Shown here piece after piece: positions 50,416 through 59,842 of a stretch of 64,000 nucleotides of DNA (its first letter is position 1; every line of letters starts with the position of its first letter). Position numbers and translations under genes: made by a program. The notes under the pieces are model-generated. The model searched no databases. It was not told the DNA's origin and worked only from the letters and a program-made list of their open reading frames with translations. The DNA lies in assembly GCF_018967845.1 (NCBI RefSeq), contig NZ_JAHLZZ010000001.1:124001-188000 (forward strand), in the 5' to 3' direction. This DNA is from Hymenobacter siberiensis (GTDB lineage: Bacteria; Bacteroidota; Bacteroidia; Cytophagales; Hymenobacteraceae).

Positions 50416-51120
50416 TTATATCTCGCAGCCCTCGGGGCCGCAGGTGTCGCCGTCGGCCACCATGGTCAGGGCGGGTTTGGCGGGCTTGAACTCGTCGTAC
50501 ACCTTTGCCAGCACCTCGCCGAACAACTCGCTGGGCTGGGCTCCTGACACGGCGTATTTATCCTCGAACACGAAGAATGGCACGCCGCGCACGCCAATTT
50601 GCTGGGCGTGGTACTCGTCGAGGCGCACGGCTTCGGCGTAGGTGCCGGCCGTGAGGGCGGCGCGGCTTTCGGTGGCATCGAGGCCCACTTCGGTGCCAAG
50701 CTTCACCAGGTTGTCGAGGTCGCCGATGTTCTGGCCTTCGAGGTAGTAGGCAGCCATGAGACGCTCCTTGGTGGCATCCTGCCGGCCATGGTGCGCGCCG
50801 AGATGAATGAGCTGGTGGGCCAGGAACGTATTGGCCGGAATGGTTTTTTCGAACTGATAATTGAGGCCGACTTCCTTGGCGGCCTCCGTCATATAGTCGT
50901 TCATTTTACGGCCTTCCTCCACCGAAACACCCTTTTTCTTAGCCAATGACTCGTGGATGCTTTCGCCGGGAATAGGCTGAAAATCGGGCGTGAGCTGGAA
51001 GCTATGCCACACCACTTCCACTTCGTCGCGGTGCGCGAAGTCTTTCAGGGCATTCTCAAACTTGCGCTTGCCGATGTAGCAGAACGGGCAAACGACGTCG
51101 GACCAGATTTCAACTTTCAT
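50416..51120 (-). CDS. DsbA/FrnE-type thioredoxin-fold oxidoreductase
   Basis: The 234 residues begin KVEIWSDVVCPFCYIGKRK with the CPFC redox pair (C11/C14), then a helical insertion and IGVRGVPFFVFEDKYAVSGA (cis-Pro loop) typical of DsbA-family proteins, and end DGDTCGPEGCEI. The layout without a signal peptide fits FrnE or 2-hydroxychromene-2-carboxylate isomerase-like cytoplasmic disulfide isomerases. A second Cys pair near the C-terminus (CGPEGC) is typical of FrnE. Likely role: disulfide reduction or isomerization under stress. It is convergent with the repeat elements. Confidence 0.88.
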   Translation of the reverse strand: MKVEIWSDVVCPFCYIGKRKFENALKDFAHRDEVEVVWHSFQLTPDFQPIPGESIHESLAKKKGVSVEEGRKMNDYMTEAAKEVGLNYQFEKTIPANTFLAHQLIHLGAHHGRQDATKERLMAAYYLEGQNIGDLDNLVKLGTEVGLDATESRAALTAGTYAEAVRLDEYHAQQIGVRGVPFFVFEDKYAVSGAQPSELFGEVLAKVYDEFKPAKPALTMVADGDTCGPEGCEI

Positions 51121-51303
51121 ATCTTAGGGTTTTTCTGATGGCAATGGAAGAAACTACAAGAAACGGGAGCGGCGAAAAGTTTCGGAGGAAAGGCTGGAGC
51201 CAATAAGCAGCCTTTCCTCCTCACATAACCTTCCGCCCAAAACCCCGGTTAACAACCCCGGCCCCAACGCGGCCTTTTCCCTTTCAACAAACTTCAATTG
51301 CTC

Positions 51304-52302
51304 ATGGAATATCAAAAATTAGGCTCCTCCGACGTTTCCGTTTCGCGCATCACCTTTGGCAGCTGGGCGGCCGGTGGCTGGATGTGGGGCGGTACCGAGC
51401 AGAACGACGCCGTGGGTGCCATCCACGCCAGCTACGAGCTGGGCGTGACCAGCATCGACACCGCGCCGATATACGGCATGGGCCTGAGCGAGCAGATTGT
51501 GGGCGAAGCCATCAAAACCCTGCCGCGCGACAAGGTGCAGATTCTCACCAAATTCGGCATGCGCTGGGATTTGGCCAAGGGCGACTTCGCCATGAAAACC
51601 AAGGACAACAACGGCCAGGACGTTGACGTGTACAAGTTCGCCGGCCGCGACAGCATCATCAAGGAATGCGAGGACAGCCTCAAGCGCCTCGGCACGGACT
51701 ACATCGACCTCTACCAGCAGCACTGGCCCGACACAACCACGAGTATCGACGAGACGATGGAGGCCCTGAGCCGCCTCATCGAGCAGGGCAAGGTGCGCGC
51801 CGGGGGCGTGAGCAACTACTCGGTAGCCCAGATGCAGGAAGCCGAAAAAACCCTCCACCTCGCCTCCAACCAGGTACCCTACAGCATGCTGCGCCGCGAT
51901 ATCGAAACCGACGTGGTGCCGTACTGCATCGAAAACAACAAGGTCATTCTGGTGTACAGCCCGCTGCAGCTGGGCCTGCTGACGGGCAAGATGAAGCCCG
52001 GCCAGGAGTTCGGCGAGGGCGACCTGCGCAACGGCAACCGCTTCTTCACGCCGGAAAGCGTGAAGCGCGTGAACGACGTGCTGAATAAAATCCGCCCGCT
52101 GGCCGAAACCAAAAACGCCACCCTCAGCCAGCTCGTGCTGCGCTGGACGCTGGCGCAGCCCAGCATCACGGTGGCGCTGGTGGGCGCCCGCAACCCCGAG
52201 CAAGCCGTACAAAACGCCCGCGCTATGGATTTCAAGCTGACGTTTGAGGAGATTGATTTCATCAATAAGCAGCTAAAGACGCTGGAGACGGCAGCGGTGT
52301 AG
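51304..52302 (+). CDS. aldo/keto reductase
   Basis: The 332-residue TIM-barrel oxidoreductase from ATG 51304 has the AKR signature SIDTAPIYGMGLSEQIVGEA (catalytic-type D and Y), LTKFGMRWDLAKGDFAMKTK (the Lys of the tetrad), CEDSLKRLGTDYIDLYQQHW (His), and GVSNYSVAQMQEAEKTL. The NADP-binding loop near the C-terminus reads ITVALVGARNPEQAVQNAR. The substrate is not predictable. It is 23 bp before proB on the same strand, possibly a chance pair. The start upstream TTG is not used. Confidence 0.93.
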   Translation: MEYQKLGSSDVSVSRITFGSWAAGGWMWGGTEQNDAVGAIHASYELGVTSIDTAPIYGMGLSEQIVGEAIKTLPRDKVQILTKFGMRWDLAKGDFAMKTKDNNGQDVDVYKFAGRDSIIKECEDSLKRLGTDYIDLYQQHWPDTTTSIDETMEALSRLIEQGKVRAGGVSNYSVAQMQEAEKTLHLASNQVPYSMLRRDIETDVVPYCIENNKVILVYSPLQLGLLTGKMKPGQEFGEGDLRNGNRFFTPESVKRVNDVLNKIRPLAETKNATLSQLVLRWTLAQPSITVALVGARNPEQAVQNARAMDFKLTFEEIDFINKQLKTLETAAV

Positions 52303-52325
52303 TGTGTAGCGAATAAAAGAACGTC

Positions 52326-53417
52326 ATGCCCCTCCCCTATCGCCGCCTCGTTGTCAAAATCGGTTCCAACGTCCTCACCCAAGATAACGGCTTGCCCGAC
52401 CTCGCCCGCATGGAGCACCTTGTGGCCCAGATTGTGCAGCTTAAAGCGCAGGGCCTGGAAGTCATCGTGGTATCGTCGGGGGCGGTAGCGGCGGGGCGCA
52501 GCCTCATCACCCTGCCCGCCCAGGCCGATGCCGTGCGCAGCCGCCAGCTGCTGGCCGCCGTGGGCCAGGTGAAGCTGCTGAGCACCTACGCCGAGCTGCT
52601 GGCCCGGCACGGCCTGCTCTGCGCCCAGGTGCTGGTAACCAAGGAGGATTTCCGCGACCGCCAGCACTACCTGAATATGAAAAACTGCTTTCAGGAATTG
52701 CTCCAGCAGGACGTTATTCCCATTGTGAATGAGAACGATGTGATTTCCGTCACGGAGCTTATGTTTACGGACAACGACGAGCTGGCCAGCCTTATTGCCG
52801 CGCAGCTCGATGCCGATGCGCTCATTATCCTCAGCAACGTGGACGGCATTTTCACCGGCGACCCGCGCCTGCCGGAGTCGGAATTAATCAGGGAAATAGC
52901 GCCGGCTGATACGGGCTTCGACCAGTTTATTACAGCGCAGCGCTCGCAGTTTGGGCGCGGCGGCATGCTCACCAAGTGCCACATGGCGCACAAAGTGGCC
53001 AAGTTGGGTATCAGCGTGCACATTGCCAACGGCAAAACGGCCGATATTCTGCCCGGCGTGCTGGCCGGCACGGCGTTGAGCACTTGGTTTCGACCCAGCA
53101 AAACGGCCTCGGGCAAAAAGAAGTGGCTGGCCCACGCCCAAAGCGCCGCCAAGGCCGTGGTGCGCGTGAATGCCGGGGCCCGAGCGGCCCTGAGCACGCC
53201 CGGCAAAGCCGTGAGCCTGCTGCCGGTGGGCATTATCAGCATCGATGGGCAATTCCAGAAAGGCGATATTGTGCAGCTGGCCGACGAAGCCGGCCAGCTG
53301 CTGGGGCTCGGCATTGCCGAATACGGGGCCGAAAAAGCCCTGGAGCGGCTGGGCCAGCAGCACCAGCGCCCGCTGGTGCACTACGATTACCTGTTTTTGA
53401 ATCCCGACCTGGGGTAG
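52326..53417 (+). CDS. proB: glutamate 5-kinase
   Basis: It phosphorylates glutamate in the first step of proline synthesis, with feedback inhibition by proline. The 363 residues have the amino-acid kinase fold with RLVVKIGSNVLTQDNGLPD (phosphate loop), IVVSSGAVAAGRSLITLP, LITKEDFRDRQHYLN-like VLVTKEDFRDRQHYLNMKN, VIPIVNENDVISVTELMFTD, and a C-terminal PUA domain (about 275-360, SLLPVGIISIDGQFQKGDIV). The length fits the PUA-containing type. It is 71 bp upstream of proA, forming the usual pair. Confidence 0.96.
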   Translation: MPLPYRRLVVKIGSNVLTQDNGLPDLARMEHLVAQIVQLKAQGLEVIVVSSGAVAAGRSLITLPAQADAVRSRQLLAAVGQVKLLSTYAELLARHGLLCAQVLVTKEDFRDRQHYLNMKNCFQELLQQDVIPIVNENDVISVTELMFTDNDELASLIAAQLDADALIILSNVDGIFTGDPRLPESELIREIAPADTGFDQFITAQRSQFGRGGMLTKCHMAHKVAKLGISVHIANGKTADILPGVLAGTALSTWFRPSKTASGKKKWLAHAQSAAKAVVRVNAGARAALSTPGKAVSLLPVGIISIDGQFQKGDIVQLADEAGQLLGLGIAEYGAEKALERLGQQHQRPLVHYDYLFLNPDLG

Positions 53418-53488
53418 CGTTAAGCGTTGAAGCTCATCCTCAATTTTTAACTCCTAACCTTTAACGCTTAACTCTTAACTTCTCCACC

Positions 53489-54739
53489 GTGGACCTGACG
53501 CCCCTCTTCGCCGCCGCCCAGCACGCCAGCCGCACGCTGGTCACGGTGCCCGCTACCACCATCGACGCCCTGCTACGCGACCTGGCCGGTACCATGGTGG
53601 CCGAAACCGATTTCCTGCTGGCCGAAAATGCCCGCGATTTGGCCCTGATGCCCGAAGCCGACCCGCGCCACGACCGCCTGCGTCTCACCCCGGAGCGCCT
53701 GGCCGGCATCGCGGCCGACCTGCGCACCGTGGCCGGCCTGCCCTCGCCCCTGGGCCAAGTACTGGCCCAAAAAGACCTACCCAACGGCCTGCACCTAAGC
53801 AAAGTGCGCGTGCCGCTGGGTGTCATCGGCATCATCTACGAGGCCCGGCCCAACGTGACCTTCGACAGCCTGGCGCTGTGCCTGAAAAGCGGCAACGCCT
53901 GCCTGCTGAAAGGCGGTTCCGATGCCGCTTTCTCCAACGCCGCGCTGCTGGCCGTGGCCGCGCCCGTGCTGGCCCGCCACGGCCTGGACCCAGCCGTGGC
54001 CACGCTGCTGCCGCCCGACCGCGCCGCCACAGCGGCCCTACTGGCCGCCGTGGACTACGTCGATGTGCTGATTCCGCGCGGCAGCCAGTCGCTCATCAAC
54101 TACGTGCGGGGAAATGCGCGGGTGCCGGTCATCGAAACCGGGGCGGGCGTGGTGCACACGTTTTTCGATGAAACCGGCGATTTAACCAGCGGCGCGGCCA
54201 TCATCGCCAACGCCAAAACCCGCCGCGTGAGCGTATGCAACGCCCTCGACTGCCTGCTGCTGCACCAGCGCCGGCTGGCCGATTTGCCGGCGCTGCTGGC
54301 CCCGCTGGCGGCCACCAAAGTGCAGCTTTTTGCCGATGCGCCGGCCTACGCCATGCTGGCCGGGCACTACCCGGCCGCGCTGCTGGCCCCAGCTACCGAC
54401 GCGCATTTCGGCACCGAGTTTCTGGCCCTGAAAATGGCCGTAAAAACCGTGGTCTCCCTGTCCGAAGCCCTCGACCACATTGCCCGCTACGGCTCAAAAC
54501 ACAGCGAAGCCATTATCTCGGAAGATGTAACTAACATCGAAACGTTTTTGAATGCCGTAGATGCCGCCGCCGTGTACGCCAACGCTTCCACGGCCTTCAC
54601 CGATGGCGCGCAGTTTGGGCTGGGGGCCGAAATCGGCATCAGTACGCAGAAGCTGCACGCCCGCGGCCCCATGGGCCTGGAGGAGCTGACGAGCTACAAA
54701 TGGCTGGTGCGCGGCACCGGACAAGTCCGGAGTTCGTAA
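53489..54739 (+). CDS. proA: glutamate-5-semialdehyde dehydrogenase
   Basis: The NADPH-dependent reductase that turns glutamyl-5-phosphate into glutamate-5-semialdehyde, after ProB. The 416 residues include [40 protein letters not shown] (NADP site), the catalytic Cys C250 in [15 protein letters not shown], and [20 protein letters not shown] near the end. The start is GTG 53489; no ATG is near. A pair of short inverted words (53419-53428, 53463-53472) lies in the gap before it. It is followed 9 bp later by the YdeI-like gene. Confidence 0.96.
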   Translation: MDLTPLFAAAQHASRTLVTVPATTIDALLRDLAGTMVAETDFLLAENARDLALMPEADPRHDRLRLTPERLAGIAADLRTVAGLPSPLGQVLAQKDLPNGLHLSKVRVPLGVIGIIYEARPNVTFDSLALCLKSGNACLLKGGSDAAFSNAALLAVAAPVLARHGLDPAVATLLPPDRAATAALLAAVDYVDVLIPRGSQSLINYVRGNARVPVIETGAGVVHTFFDETGDLTSGAAIIANAKTRRVSVCNALDCLLLHQRRLADLPALLAPLAATKVQLFADAPAYAMLAGHYPAALLAPATDAHFGTEFLALKMAVKTVVSLSEALDHIARYGSKHSEAIISEDVTNIETFLNAVDAAAVYANASTAFTDGAQFGLGAEIGISTQKLHARGPMGLEELTSYKWLVRGTGQVRSS

Positions 54740-54748
54740 CAGTACGTC

Positions 54749-55228
54749 ATGCCTACTCCCCTCTATTTCCACGCCGTGCTGGAGCCGGGCGGCCCCAGCT
54801 TCATGCCCACCCAGACCATTGTGGTGCCGGCCGAAGTGCTGACAGCCCTCAGTGGCAAGGCCGCGAAGCGCGTCATCGTCACCATTCGCGGGCACGCGCT
54901 GCGGCTGGGACTGCTGCCGCTGGAAGGCGGCGGGCGCTACCCCATGCTGAACAAGGACGTGTGCGCCGCCGTGGGCATCAGGCTGGGCGATGAGCTGGAA
55001 ATCAGCATTGAGCCTGGCCCTGACCACGTCGACCTGCCCGATGAGCTGGCCGAAGCCCTCGCCGCCTGGCCCGAGGCCGAAACCGCCGTCAACAGCTACA
55101 GCGGTTCGCACCGCCGGGCCATTGCCCGGCTGGTGGCCGAGGCCAAGCAGCCCGAAACCCGCATCCGCCGCGCCTTGACGCTGACCGAGCGGCTGGCGCG
55201 CGGCCTGCACTCGTTTCGGGGCGACTAG
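54749..55228 (+). CDS. YdeI/OmpD-associated family protein with DUF1905
   Basis: The 159 residues combine a DUF1905-like barrel (TPLYFHAVLEPGGPSFMPTQ; RVIVTIRGHALRLGLLPLEG; YPMLNKDVCAAVGIRLGDEL) with a C-terminal YdeI-like helical tail (VDLPDELAEALAAWPEAETA; SYSGSHRRAIARLVAEAKQP; ETRIRRALTLTERLARG). YdeI/OmpD-associated proteins were linked to bacteriocin protection or to antimicrobial peptide resistance in enteric bacteria. In Bacteroidota they are common small soluble proteins of unknown role. It may be cotranscribed with proA. Confidence 0.85.
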   Translation: MPTPLYFHAVLEPGGPSFMPTQTIVVPAEVLTALSGKAAKRVIVTIRGHALRLGLLPLEGGGRYPMLNKDVCAAVGIRLGDELEISIEPGPDHVDLPDELAEALAAWPEAETAVNSYSGSHRRAIARLVAEAKQPETRIRRALTLTERLARGLHSFRGD

Positions 55229-56216
55229 CCACTAGTGCTTCTCGATGCGGTGCACCGTGCTGCCCACTTTCAGCACGTAGAGCCCGGCGGGGATGCCGAC
55301 CAGCGAAACTTCCTGAAGCTGTCCGCCCACCAGGGTTTCGTGCCGCAGCAGCTGGCCCGTCAGGCTCAGCAGGCGCACTTCGCAGGAAGCGGCCGCCAGG
55401 GCGGTGAGGTCGAGGGTGAGACGGTCGGTAGCGGGGTTGGGGTATAGGCCGATGGACTCGTTGCCGGCCTTCCGGCTCACGGTTACGACCTGGGAGTATT
55501 CGGCGCTGCCATCCAAATCAACCTGCCGCAGGCGATAGTAGCTCAGGCCGACCAAGGGGGCGGCATCGGTAGCAGCGTATGCCGTGGCGGTGGTGGCATT
55601 GCCCTGGGCGGCTACATCGCGCACGACGCTGAATGCCTCGCCGGTGGCGCTGCGCTCTACCACAAACCGGGCGCTGCTGCGCTCCGTGGCCGTAGTCCAG
55701 CGTAGCTCTACTTTGCCATTCGCGACTTCGGCCGTGAAGCTGGTGAGCTCCACGGGCAGTGGGCGCAGCGAGCAGAAGGTGGTGTTGGGGCCCACCGTGC
55801 CGGACGGCATATCAAACCCCAGCCTGGGCTGCGTATCGGTGTCGCAGAAATCGAGGCGGCCCGTTGCGCCAAAGATGCCGTAGTTGCGGGTGTAGCCGCC
55901 GGCCGTGATGCTGCCGCGCAGCGGTGCTGCTGGCCCCGAAAACACTCCGCTGTTTTCGTTCGTGAAATTACCCGACACGGCGATGGTACCGCTGTTATCT
56001 ACGCGCCCGTTGCTGATGAACTGGCCCGTGACCCGAAACGTGGCCCCGCGGCTGTTGGTAAGCAGCGAGTTAGCGCTCAGGTCGCTCATGCCCTTGGTCA
56101 TGAACATCACCCCGCCGTTGGTGATGGTGATGGTCGCGTCCATCCGCAGGTAGCTGTCGAGGGTGGCCGTGGAGCCGGCCGGGTTATTAAACGCGTTAGG
56201 GCCGGGTGTGGGGAAG

Positions 56217-57423
56217 TACTCTACCCTACTAAAAGTCAGGCAAGGCATAAAAACGGGGCGGCCCGACCTTTGAGGTTCCTACACGCTCAACTCGTTCCGC
56301 CCCATGAAGCAACGCCTCATCGCCAAAATTACGACCGTTTTACAACACCTGCCGGTGGTGCGCAACCTGGCTCGCCAAAAGTTTGTGAGCCAGTTCATTA
56401 TCGCGCTGATAAAAAGCCGCAACGTCCAATTCTGCGAGGTGGCCCAGCACTTGAACGATGCCGTCAAGTTGGCCTCGAACGAAACCCGGATTCAGGATTT
56501 TTTCCGCGAAACGGACCTGAACTATCTGGTGCTGGCGCAGTTAGTGCTGGGCCTGCTGCCGGCCCAGGGCAAGCTGCGCCTGTGCCTGGACCGCACGGAG
56601 TGGGATTTCGGCCAGTGCCAGGTCAATATCCTGCTCGTGACCGTGGGTCAGGGCGCGTTTCACGTGCCCCTCTACTGGGAACTGCTCGACAACCGCAGCG
56701 GCAATTCCAACGCGGCTGACCGCATCGCCCTGCTCCGGGTCTGCGTCCAGGTGCTGGGCAAAGACCGGATTGGCCTGGTGCTGGGCGACCGCGAATTCGT
56801 GGGCCATGCCTGGTTCAAATGGCTCAAGGACAACGGACTGCCTTTTGTTATGCGTCTACCCCGGCACCATCTGCTCACTCACCCGAGTGGCCGCCGGCAA
56901 GCCATTACGGACCTGGGCCTGGCCGTCGGACAGACCCGGCGCTTCGCCCAGTGCCAGGTCGACGGGGTCTGGGGACAGGTCTGGGTCAAGGCCTTGACGG
57001 ACGGGGATTTCCTCTTTCTTTTTGGCAACGTGGGCCTGCCGTACATGGGGCAGCTCTACGCCAAGCGCTGGACCATCGAGCAGTGCTTTCAGAACCTCAA
57101 AGGCCGGGGCTTCAACCTGGAGGCCAGTCACTTGCGCTGCCACCTGAAGTTGCGCAAGCTCGTGGCCCTGGTCAGTCTGGCGTACGCCTTTTGCCTGGGC
57201 GTGGGCACGGTAGCCGACCGGAAAAGCCAGCCCATCGGCCGCAAAAACCACGGCTACCGAGCCATGAGCCTTAGCCGACACGGCTTAAATATCCTGCGCC
57301 AGCTCAGCCGCCCCGGTACCGGGGCGGCTGAGAAGCTCGCCCGAATGGTGGAAACAGTATTGCGCTGGTTTTGCTGGCAAATTACTCGATATCAATTCAC
57401 TAGAAAAATAGTAGGGTAGAGTA
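56217..57423 (+). mobile_element. IS4-family insertion sequence, 1207 bp, with 9-bp target duplication
   Basis: Terminal inverted repeats of 15 bp (TACTCTACCCTACTA at 56217-56231 and TAGTAGGGTAGAGTA at 57409-57423) are perfect. The flanks are direct repeats GTGGGGAAG at 56208-56216 and 57424-57432, the target duplication. It carries one transposase gene whose stop lies in the right repeat. Complete and apparently recent. Confidence 0.95.
56304..57419 (+). CDS. IS4-family transposase
   Basis: The 371-residue DDE transposase has LCLDRTEWDFGQCQVNILL (first D), GLVLGDREFVGHAWFKWL (second D) and the YAKRWTIEQCFQNLKGRGFN segment, which fits the Y-(2)-R-(3)-E motif of IS4 enzymes. The N-terminus (KITTVLQHLPVVRNLARQKF) and basic C-terminus resemble the DNA-binding parts of IS4 transposases. 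The ATG at 56304 is used and the frame is intact. The gene ends inside the right inverted repeat. Confidence 0.93.
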   Translation: MKQRLIAKITTVLQHLPVVRNLARQKFVSQFIIALIKSRNVQFCEVAQHLNDAVKLASNETRIQDFFRETDLNYLVLAQLVLGLLPAQGKLRLCLDRTEWDFGQCQVNILLVTVGQGAFHVPLYWELLDNRSGNSNAADRIALLRVCVQVLGKDRIGLVLGDREFVGHAWFKWLKDNGLPFVMRLPRHHLLTHPSGRRQAITDLGLAVGQTRRFAQCQVDGVWGQVWVKALTDGDFLFLFGNVGLPYMGQLYAKRWTIEQCFQNLKGRGFNLEASHLRCHLKLRKLVALVSLAYAFCLGVGTVADRKSQPIGRKNHGYRAMSLSRHGLNILRQLSRPGTGAAEKLARMVETVLRWFCWQITRYQFTRKIVG

Positions 57424-58446
57424 GTGGGGAAGATAATGCCCTTGGCCCAGGTGGCACCGTTGTTTACTACCAGCGAGCCCGTGCCGGCGAGAATAGCCGT
57501 CCAGGTCCCGCTGGTGTGGTTCACGGTGAGGGCACCGTTGTAGTTTATCTGCGCGGGCCACTGGCCCTGGTTATTCACGGTAATGGGGGCGGCGCTGTTG
57601 AAGGTAGACTCCTGCGCCCAGTTGCCGGTGCTGGTGTTGGTGATGGTGAAGACGGCCGCATTGCCACTGGTTTGCAGGTGGCCGCTCCAGCGGCCTTCGT
57701 TCACCACGGTCAGGTTGCCGGCGTTGGTAAGGTCAGGCGTCCAGGTCGCGTTTCGCTTGTTGGTGATGGTGCCCCCGGGCAGGTCCTGAATCTGAGCCGT
57801 CCACGACGCATAGTTATTAACAGTAATGGGCGCTTTAAAGTCATTGCCCACGTAGCCCGACCAAGTGGCCCCGGCTAACACCGTGGTGCCGCCATCGCGG
57901 CTCCCATTGTTGATGGTGACCGGCGAATTCAACTCGATGTTCTGCGAGGGTACCGCGCCCAGGTTGTGTATCAGCGTGCCGGTAAGGCCGTTGTTTACGG
58001 TCAGCCCGGCATTGCCGGCGATGGTGCCGTTGTTGATAATCGTCACATTATTACCTCGCACGCTCAGCCCACCCGTGTAGCTTACCCCGCTGCCAATGGT
58101 GACGGTTTCGCCCCCGACCAGCACAAAGCCAGCATTGGCATTCGTGCTGTTGATGGAAATGGTGCAGCTGATGCACTGCGCCAAGGAATTACCAGCCCCA
58201 ATTGTCATAAACAACAGGGTGCCAGCCAGCACAGCCAGCTTACGAGCAACGCACCCTTTGGTGCCGGATACAGCAGCATAGAATTTTTCCATAACGAAAA
58301 AAAGAAAAACTAAAACATAAAAATGATGTAGCAAATCTAAAGCATTTTCAATAAATATAACAAGATTTTGATTTTATTTAATCATTTCCTGACACCCTCA
58401 TTTACCGTAACCTCCCGCCTTTAGGCAGGAGGTTGCATTGGGACAT

Positions 58447-58480
58447 AAAAAAGCCGCCGCTGCAAATGCAGCGGCGGCCT
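58447..58480 (-). terminator. terminator after the DUF2141 gene
   Basis: Stem GCCGCCGCTGCA / TGCAGCGGCGGC (58453-58464 with 58467-58478) is followed by six T on the minus strand. A second small hairpin (AACCTCC / GGAGGTT) is at 58412-58437. Both lie 40-110 bp after the DUF2141 stop. Confidence 0.88.
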
Positions 58481-58522
58481 GGCCTATTCTGAGTTGGGAT
58501 ACCCACGCAGGCGGCTTCCGGC

Positions 58523-58969
58523 TCAGTCCTTGAGCACGATGCTCACCACCTTGCCGGGCTCGTCAACGGTGAACTTGCATTCATCGAAACCAGGCGCGGC
58601 GATGGTAGGCCGCACGTTGTTGGAAAAAGCATAAGGCTCGGTGGGGATGCCGAGGAAGTTCTTGTCGATTTTGTCGTTGTTGTTCAGGTCCTGGGTAATG
58701 GCCACGGCCCACTCGCCCCTGGGCAGCTCGACGGGCAGGGAGAACTCGCTCTTGCCCTGGGGCTTTACCGATTTGGAAAAGGCCCATTTCCCGCTTTTCA
58801 GGAAGCCTTCGCGGTTGTTGTAGAAGTACAGCCGCACGGAAGCAGTGGTGGATACCAGCGACGAAACAACCACCGTAACCGAGGTGGTTTCGTCGCGCGA
58901 GGCGGCGGGCACAGCGGCTCCCAGAAAGCTGCTGCCAATCAACAATGAGCAAAGCGGTAACACGTTCAT
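58523..58969 (-). CDS. DUF2141 exported protein
   Basis: The 148 residues begin with a signal peptide (LLIGSSFLGAAVPAA, cleaved near 23). The body is a DUF2141 beta-sandwich: ASVRLYFYNNREGFLKSGKW, GEWAVAITQDLNNNDKIDKN, then the family signature FLGIPTEPYAFSNNVRPTIA and GFDECKFTVDEPGKVVSIVL. DUF2141 proteins occur in many Bacteroidota as small secreted or periplasmic proteins of unknown role. No enzymatic residues are seen. It is upstream (minus) of the interrupted T9SS gene. Confidence 0.9.
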   Translation of the reverse strand: MNVLPLCSLLIGSSFLGAAVPAASRDETTSVTVVVSSLVSTTASVRLYFYNNREGFLKSGKWAFSKSVKPQGKSEFSLPVELPRGEWAVAITQDLNNNDKIDKNFLGIPTEPYAFSNNVRPTIAAPGFDECKFTVDEPGKVVSIVLKD

Positions 58970-59137
58970 AAGCGAATAATTTAGCTGGTGAGCGGTGGCG
59001 GGAAATACAATGCCAACGCCCGACTTTACGTAAAGAGTTCGATAACAACTGATTTCACCCGGCTAAATCGTCCATTCACCGAGGTTCTGACGCCCTACGC
59101 TGCCCTACTTCCCAACTTATTTGTTTTTCTATTACTG

Positions 59138-59280
59138 GAGTTGTTTAGAAAGTCACAAAAGGTACTCAAACGGTCATGCAGCGCGCAGCGCAGCATCTTG
59201 CTCGCATCGTTGAACGGGCCTGACGATGCGAGCAAGATGCTGCGCGCTGCATGACCGTTCGGGGACTTTCTAAACAGCTT
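59138..59280. repeat. TIR-bounded repeat element, copy C
   Basis: About 143 bp, with the same 13-bp terminal inverted repeats (59142-59154 and 59264-59276) and a long hairpin core with CATCTTGCTCGCATCGT and its complement. Inverted relative to copy A. Lies between the DUF2141 and META genes. Confidence 0.88.
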
Positions 59281-59314
59281 CACTATTGCATTGCCACACC
59301 TGCTTACCAATCTG

Positions 59315-59767
59315 ATGACCACCCGCCGCCTTTTCCCCCTGGCATTGCTGATGACTTTAGCGCTGGGCAGCTGCGAAAAAGACGACGCCACTCTGCCAAC
59401 GCAGCCCACCGCGCTGCTGCAAAGCCGCTGGCAGCTAACGCAGATTGACAAGACCCCGGTGGCAACTTCCAGCTACGCCGAAACCAGTAAGTCCTACCTT
59501 GAATTTGTGGCGCTGGGCACCTGCACCGTGGGCCTGGAGCCGTGCAATAATTTCAGCGGCCGCTACGCCCTGGCAGCCGGCAGCCAGGAGCTGCACATCA
59601 CGCCCCAGATTGCGACCCGCGCCACCTGTCCCGTGCAGGATTTGGAAACGCGCTACCTCGACAACCTAGCCCTGACGGCCCGCTACGAAATCAGCGGCAA
59701 CGAGCTGCGGCTGTACGATGCCACCGCGCCGGCCCCGCGCCTGCTGTTTCGGCGCACGGCGCAGTAA
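59315..59767 (+). CDS. META-domain lipoprotein
   Basis: From ATG 59315 the 150 residues carry a lipoprotein signal (PLALLMTLALGSC, then EKDD). The domain has LQSRWQLTQIDKTPVATSSY, KSYLEFVALGTCTVGLEPCN (the NNFSGRY-type Cys), NNFSGRYALAAGSQELHITP and ATCPVQDLETRYLDNLALTA, matching the META (HslJ-like) fold with conserved Cys residues. It is likely at the outer membrane, facing the periplasm. HslJ in E. coli is linked to heat shock and novobiocin resistance. An upstream TTG extension is ignored. Confidence 0.85.
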   Translation: MTTRRLFPLALLMTLALGSCEKDDATLPTQPTALLQSRWQLTQIDKTPVATSSYAETSKSYLEFVALGTCTVGLEPCNNFSGRYALAAGSQELHITPQIATRATCPVQDLETRYLDNLALTARYEISGNELRLYDATAPAPRLLFRRTAQ

Positions 59768-59842
59768 GCCGGACAACCTCCGGCCCGCAAAGCCGGTAAG
59801 CAGCCCATTGGTGGGCCAGCGTCTGGCCCGCATCTTTACCGC

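Larger units (their letters stand above)
55232..58292 (-). pseudogene. T9SS-exported autotransporter-like repeat protein, interrupted by IS element
   Basis: The 5' part (58292 to about 57424) encodes a signal peptide (LLFMTIGAGNSLAQ) and a beta-repeat region rich in Asn/Thr/Gly (VTIINNGTIAGNAGLTVNN; NAGNLTVVNEGRWSGHLQTS). The 3' part (about 56207 to 55232) continues with PGPNAFNNPAGSTATLDSYL, a fibronectin/CARDB-like segment, and a Por sorting domain (SIGLYPNPATDRLTLDL; GIPAGLYVLKVGSTVHR). Removing the 1207-bp element and one 9-bp target copy restores a single 614-residue frame (GIIFPT joins PGPNAF). The gene is thus a recent insertion victim; both fragments are still intact. Confidence 0.88.

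Noticed and set aside
53419..53472. Inverted repeat in the proB-proA gap as a terminator
   Set aside because: Arms are only about 10 bp with a long loop and no T-run, and the two genes belong to one pathway and are likely cotranscribed.
57285..58334. Reading the T9SS 5' fragment as a complete 349-residue protein
   Set aside because: Its last 45 or so residues are encoded by the inserted IS element; the natural continuation is on the other side of the element.
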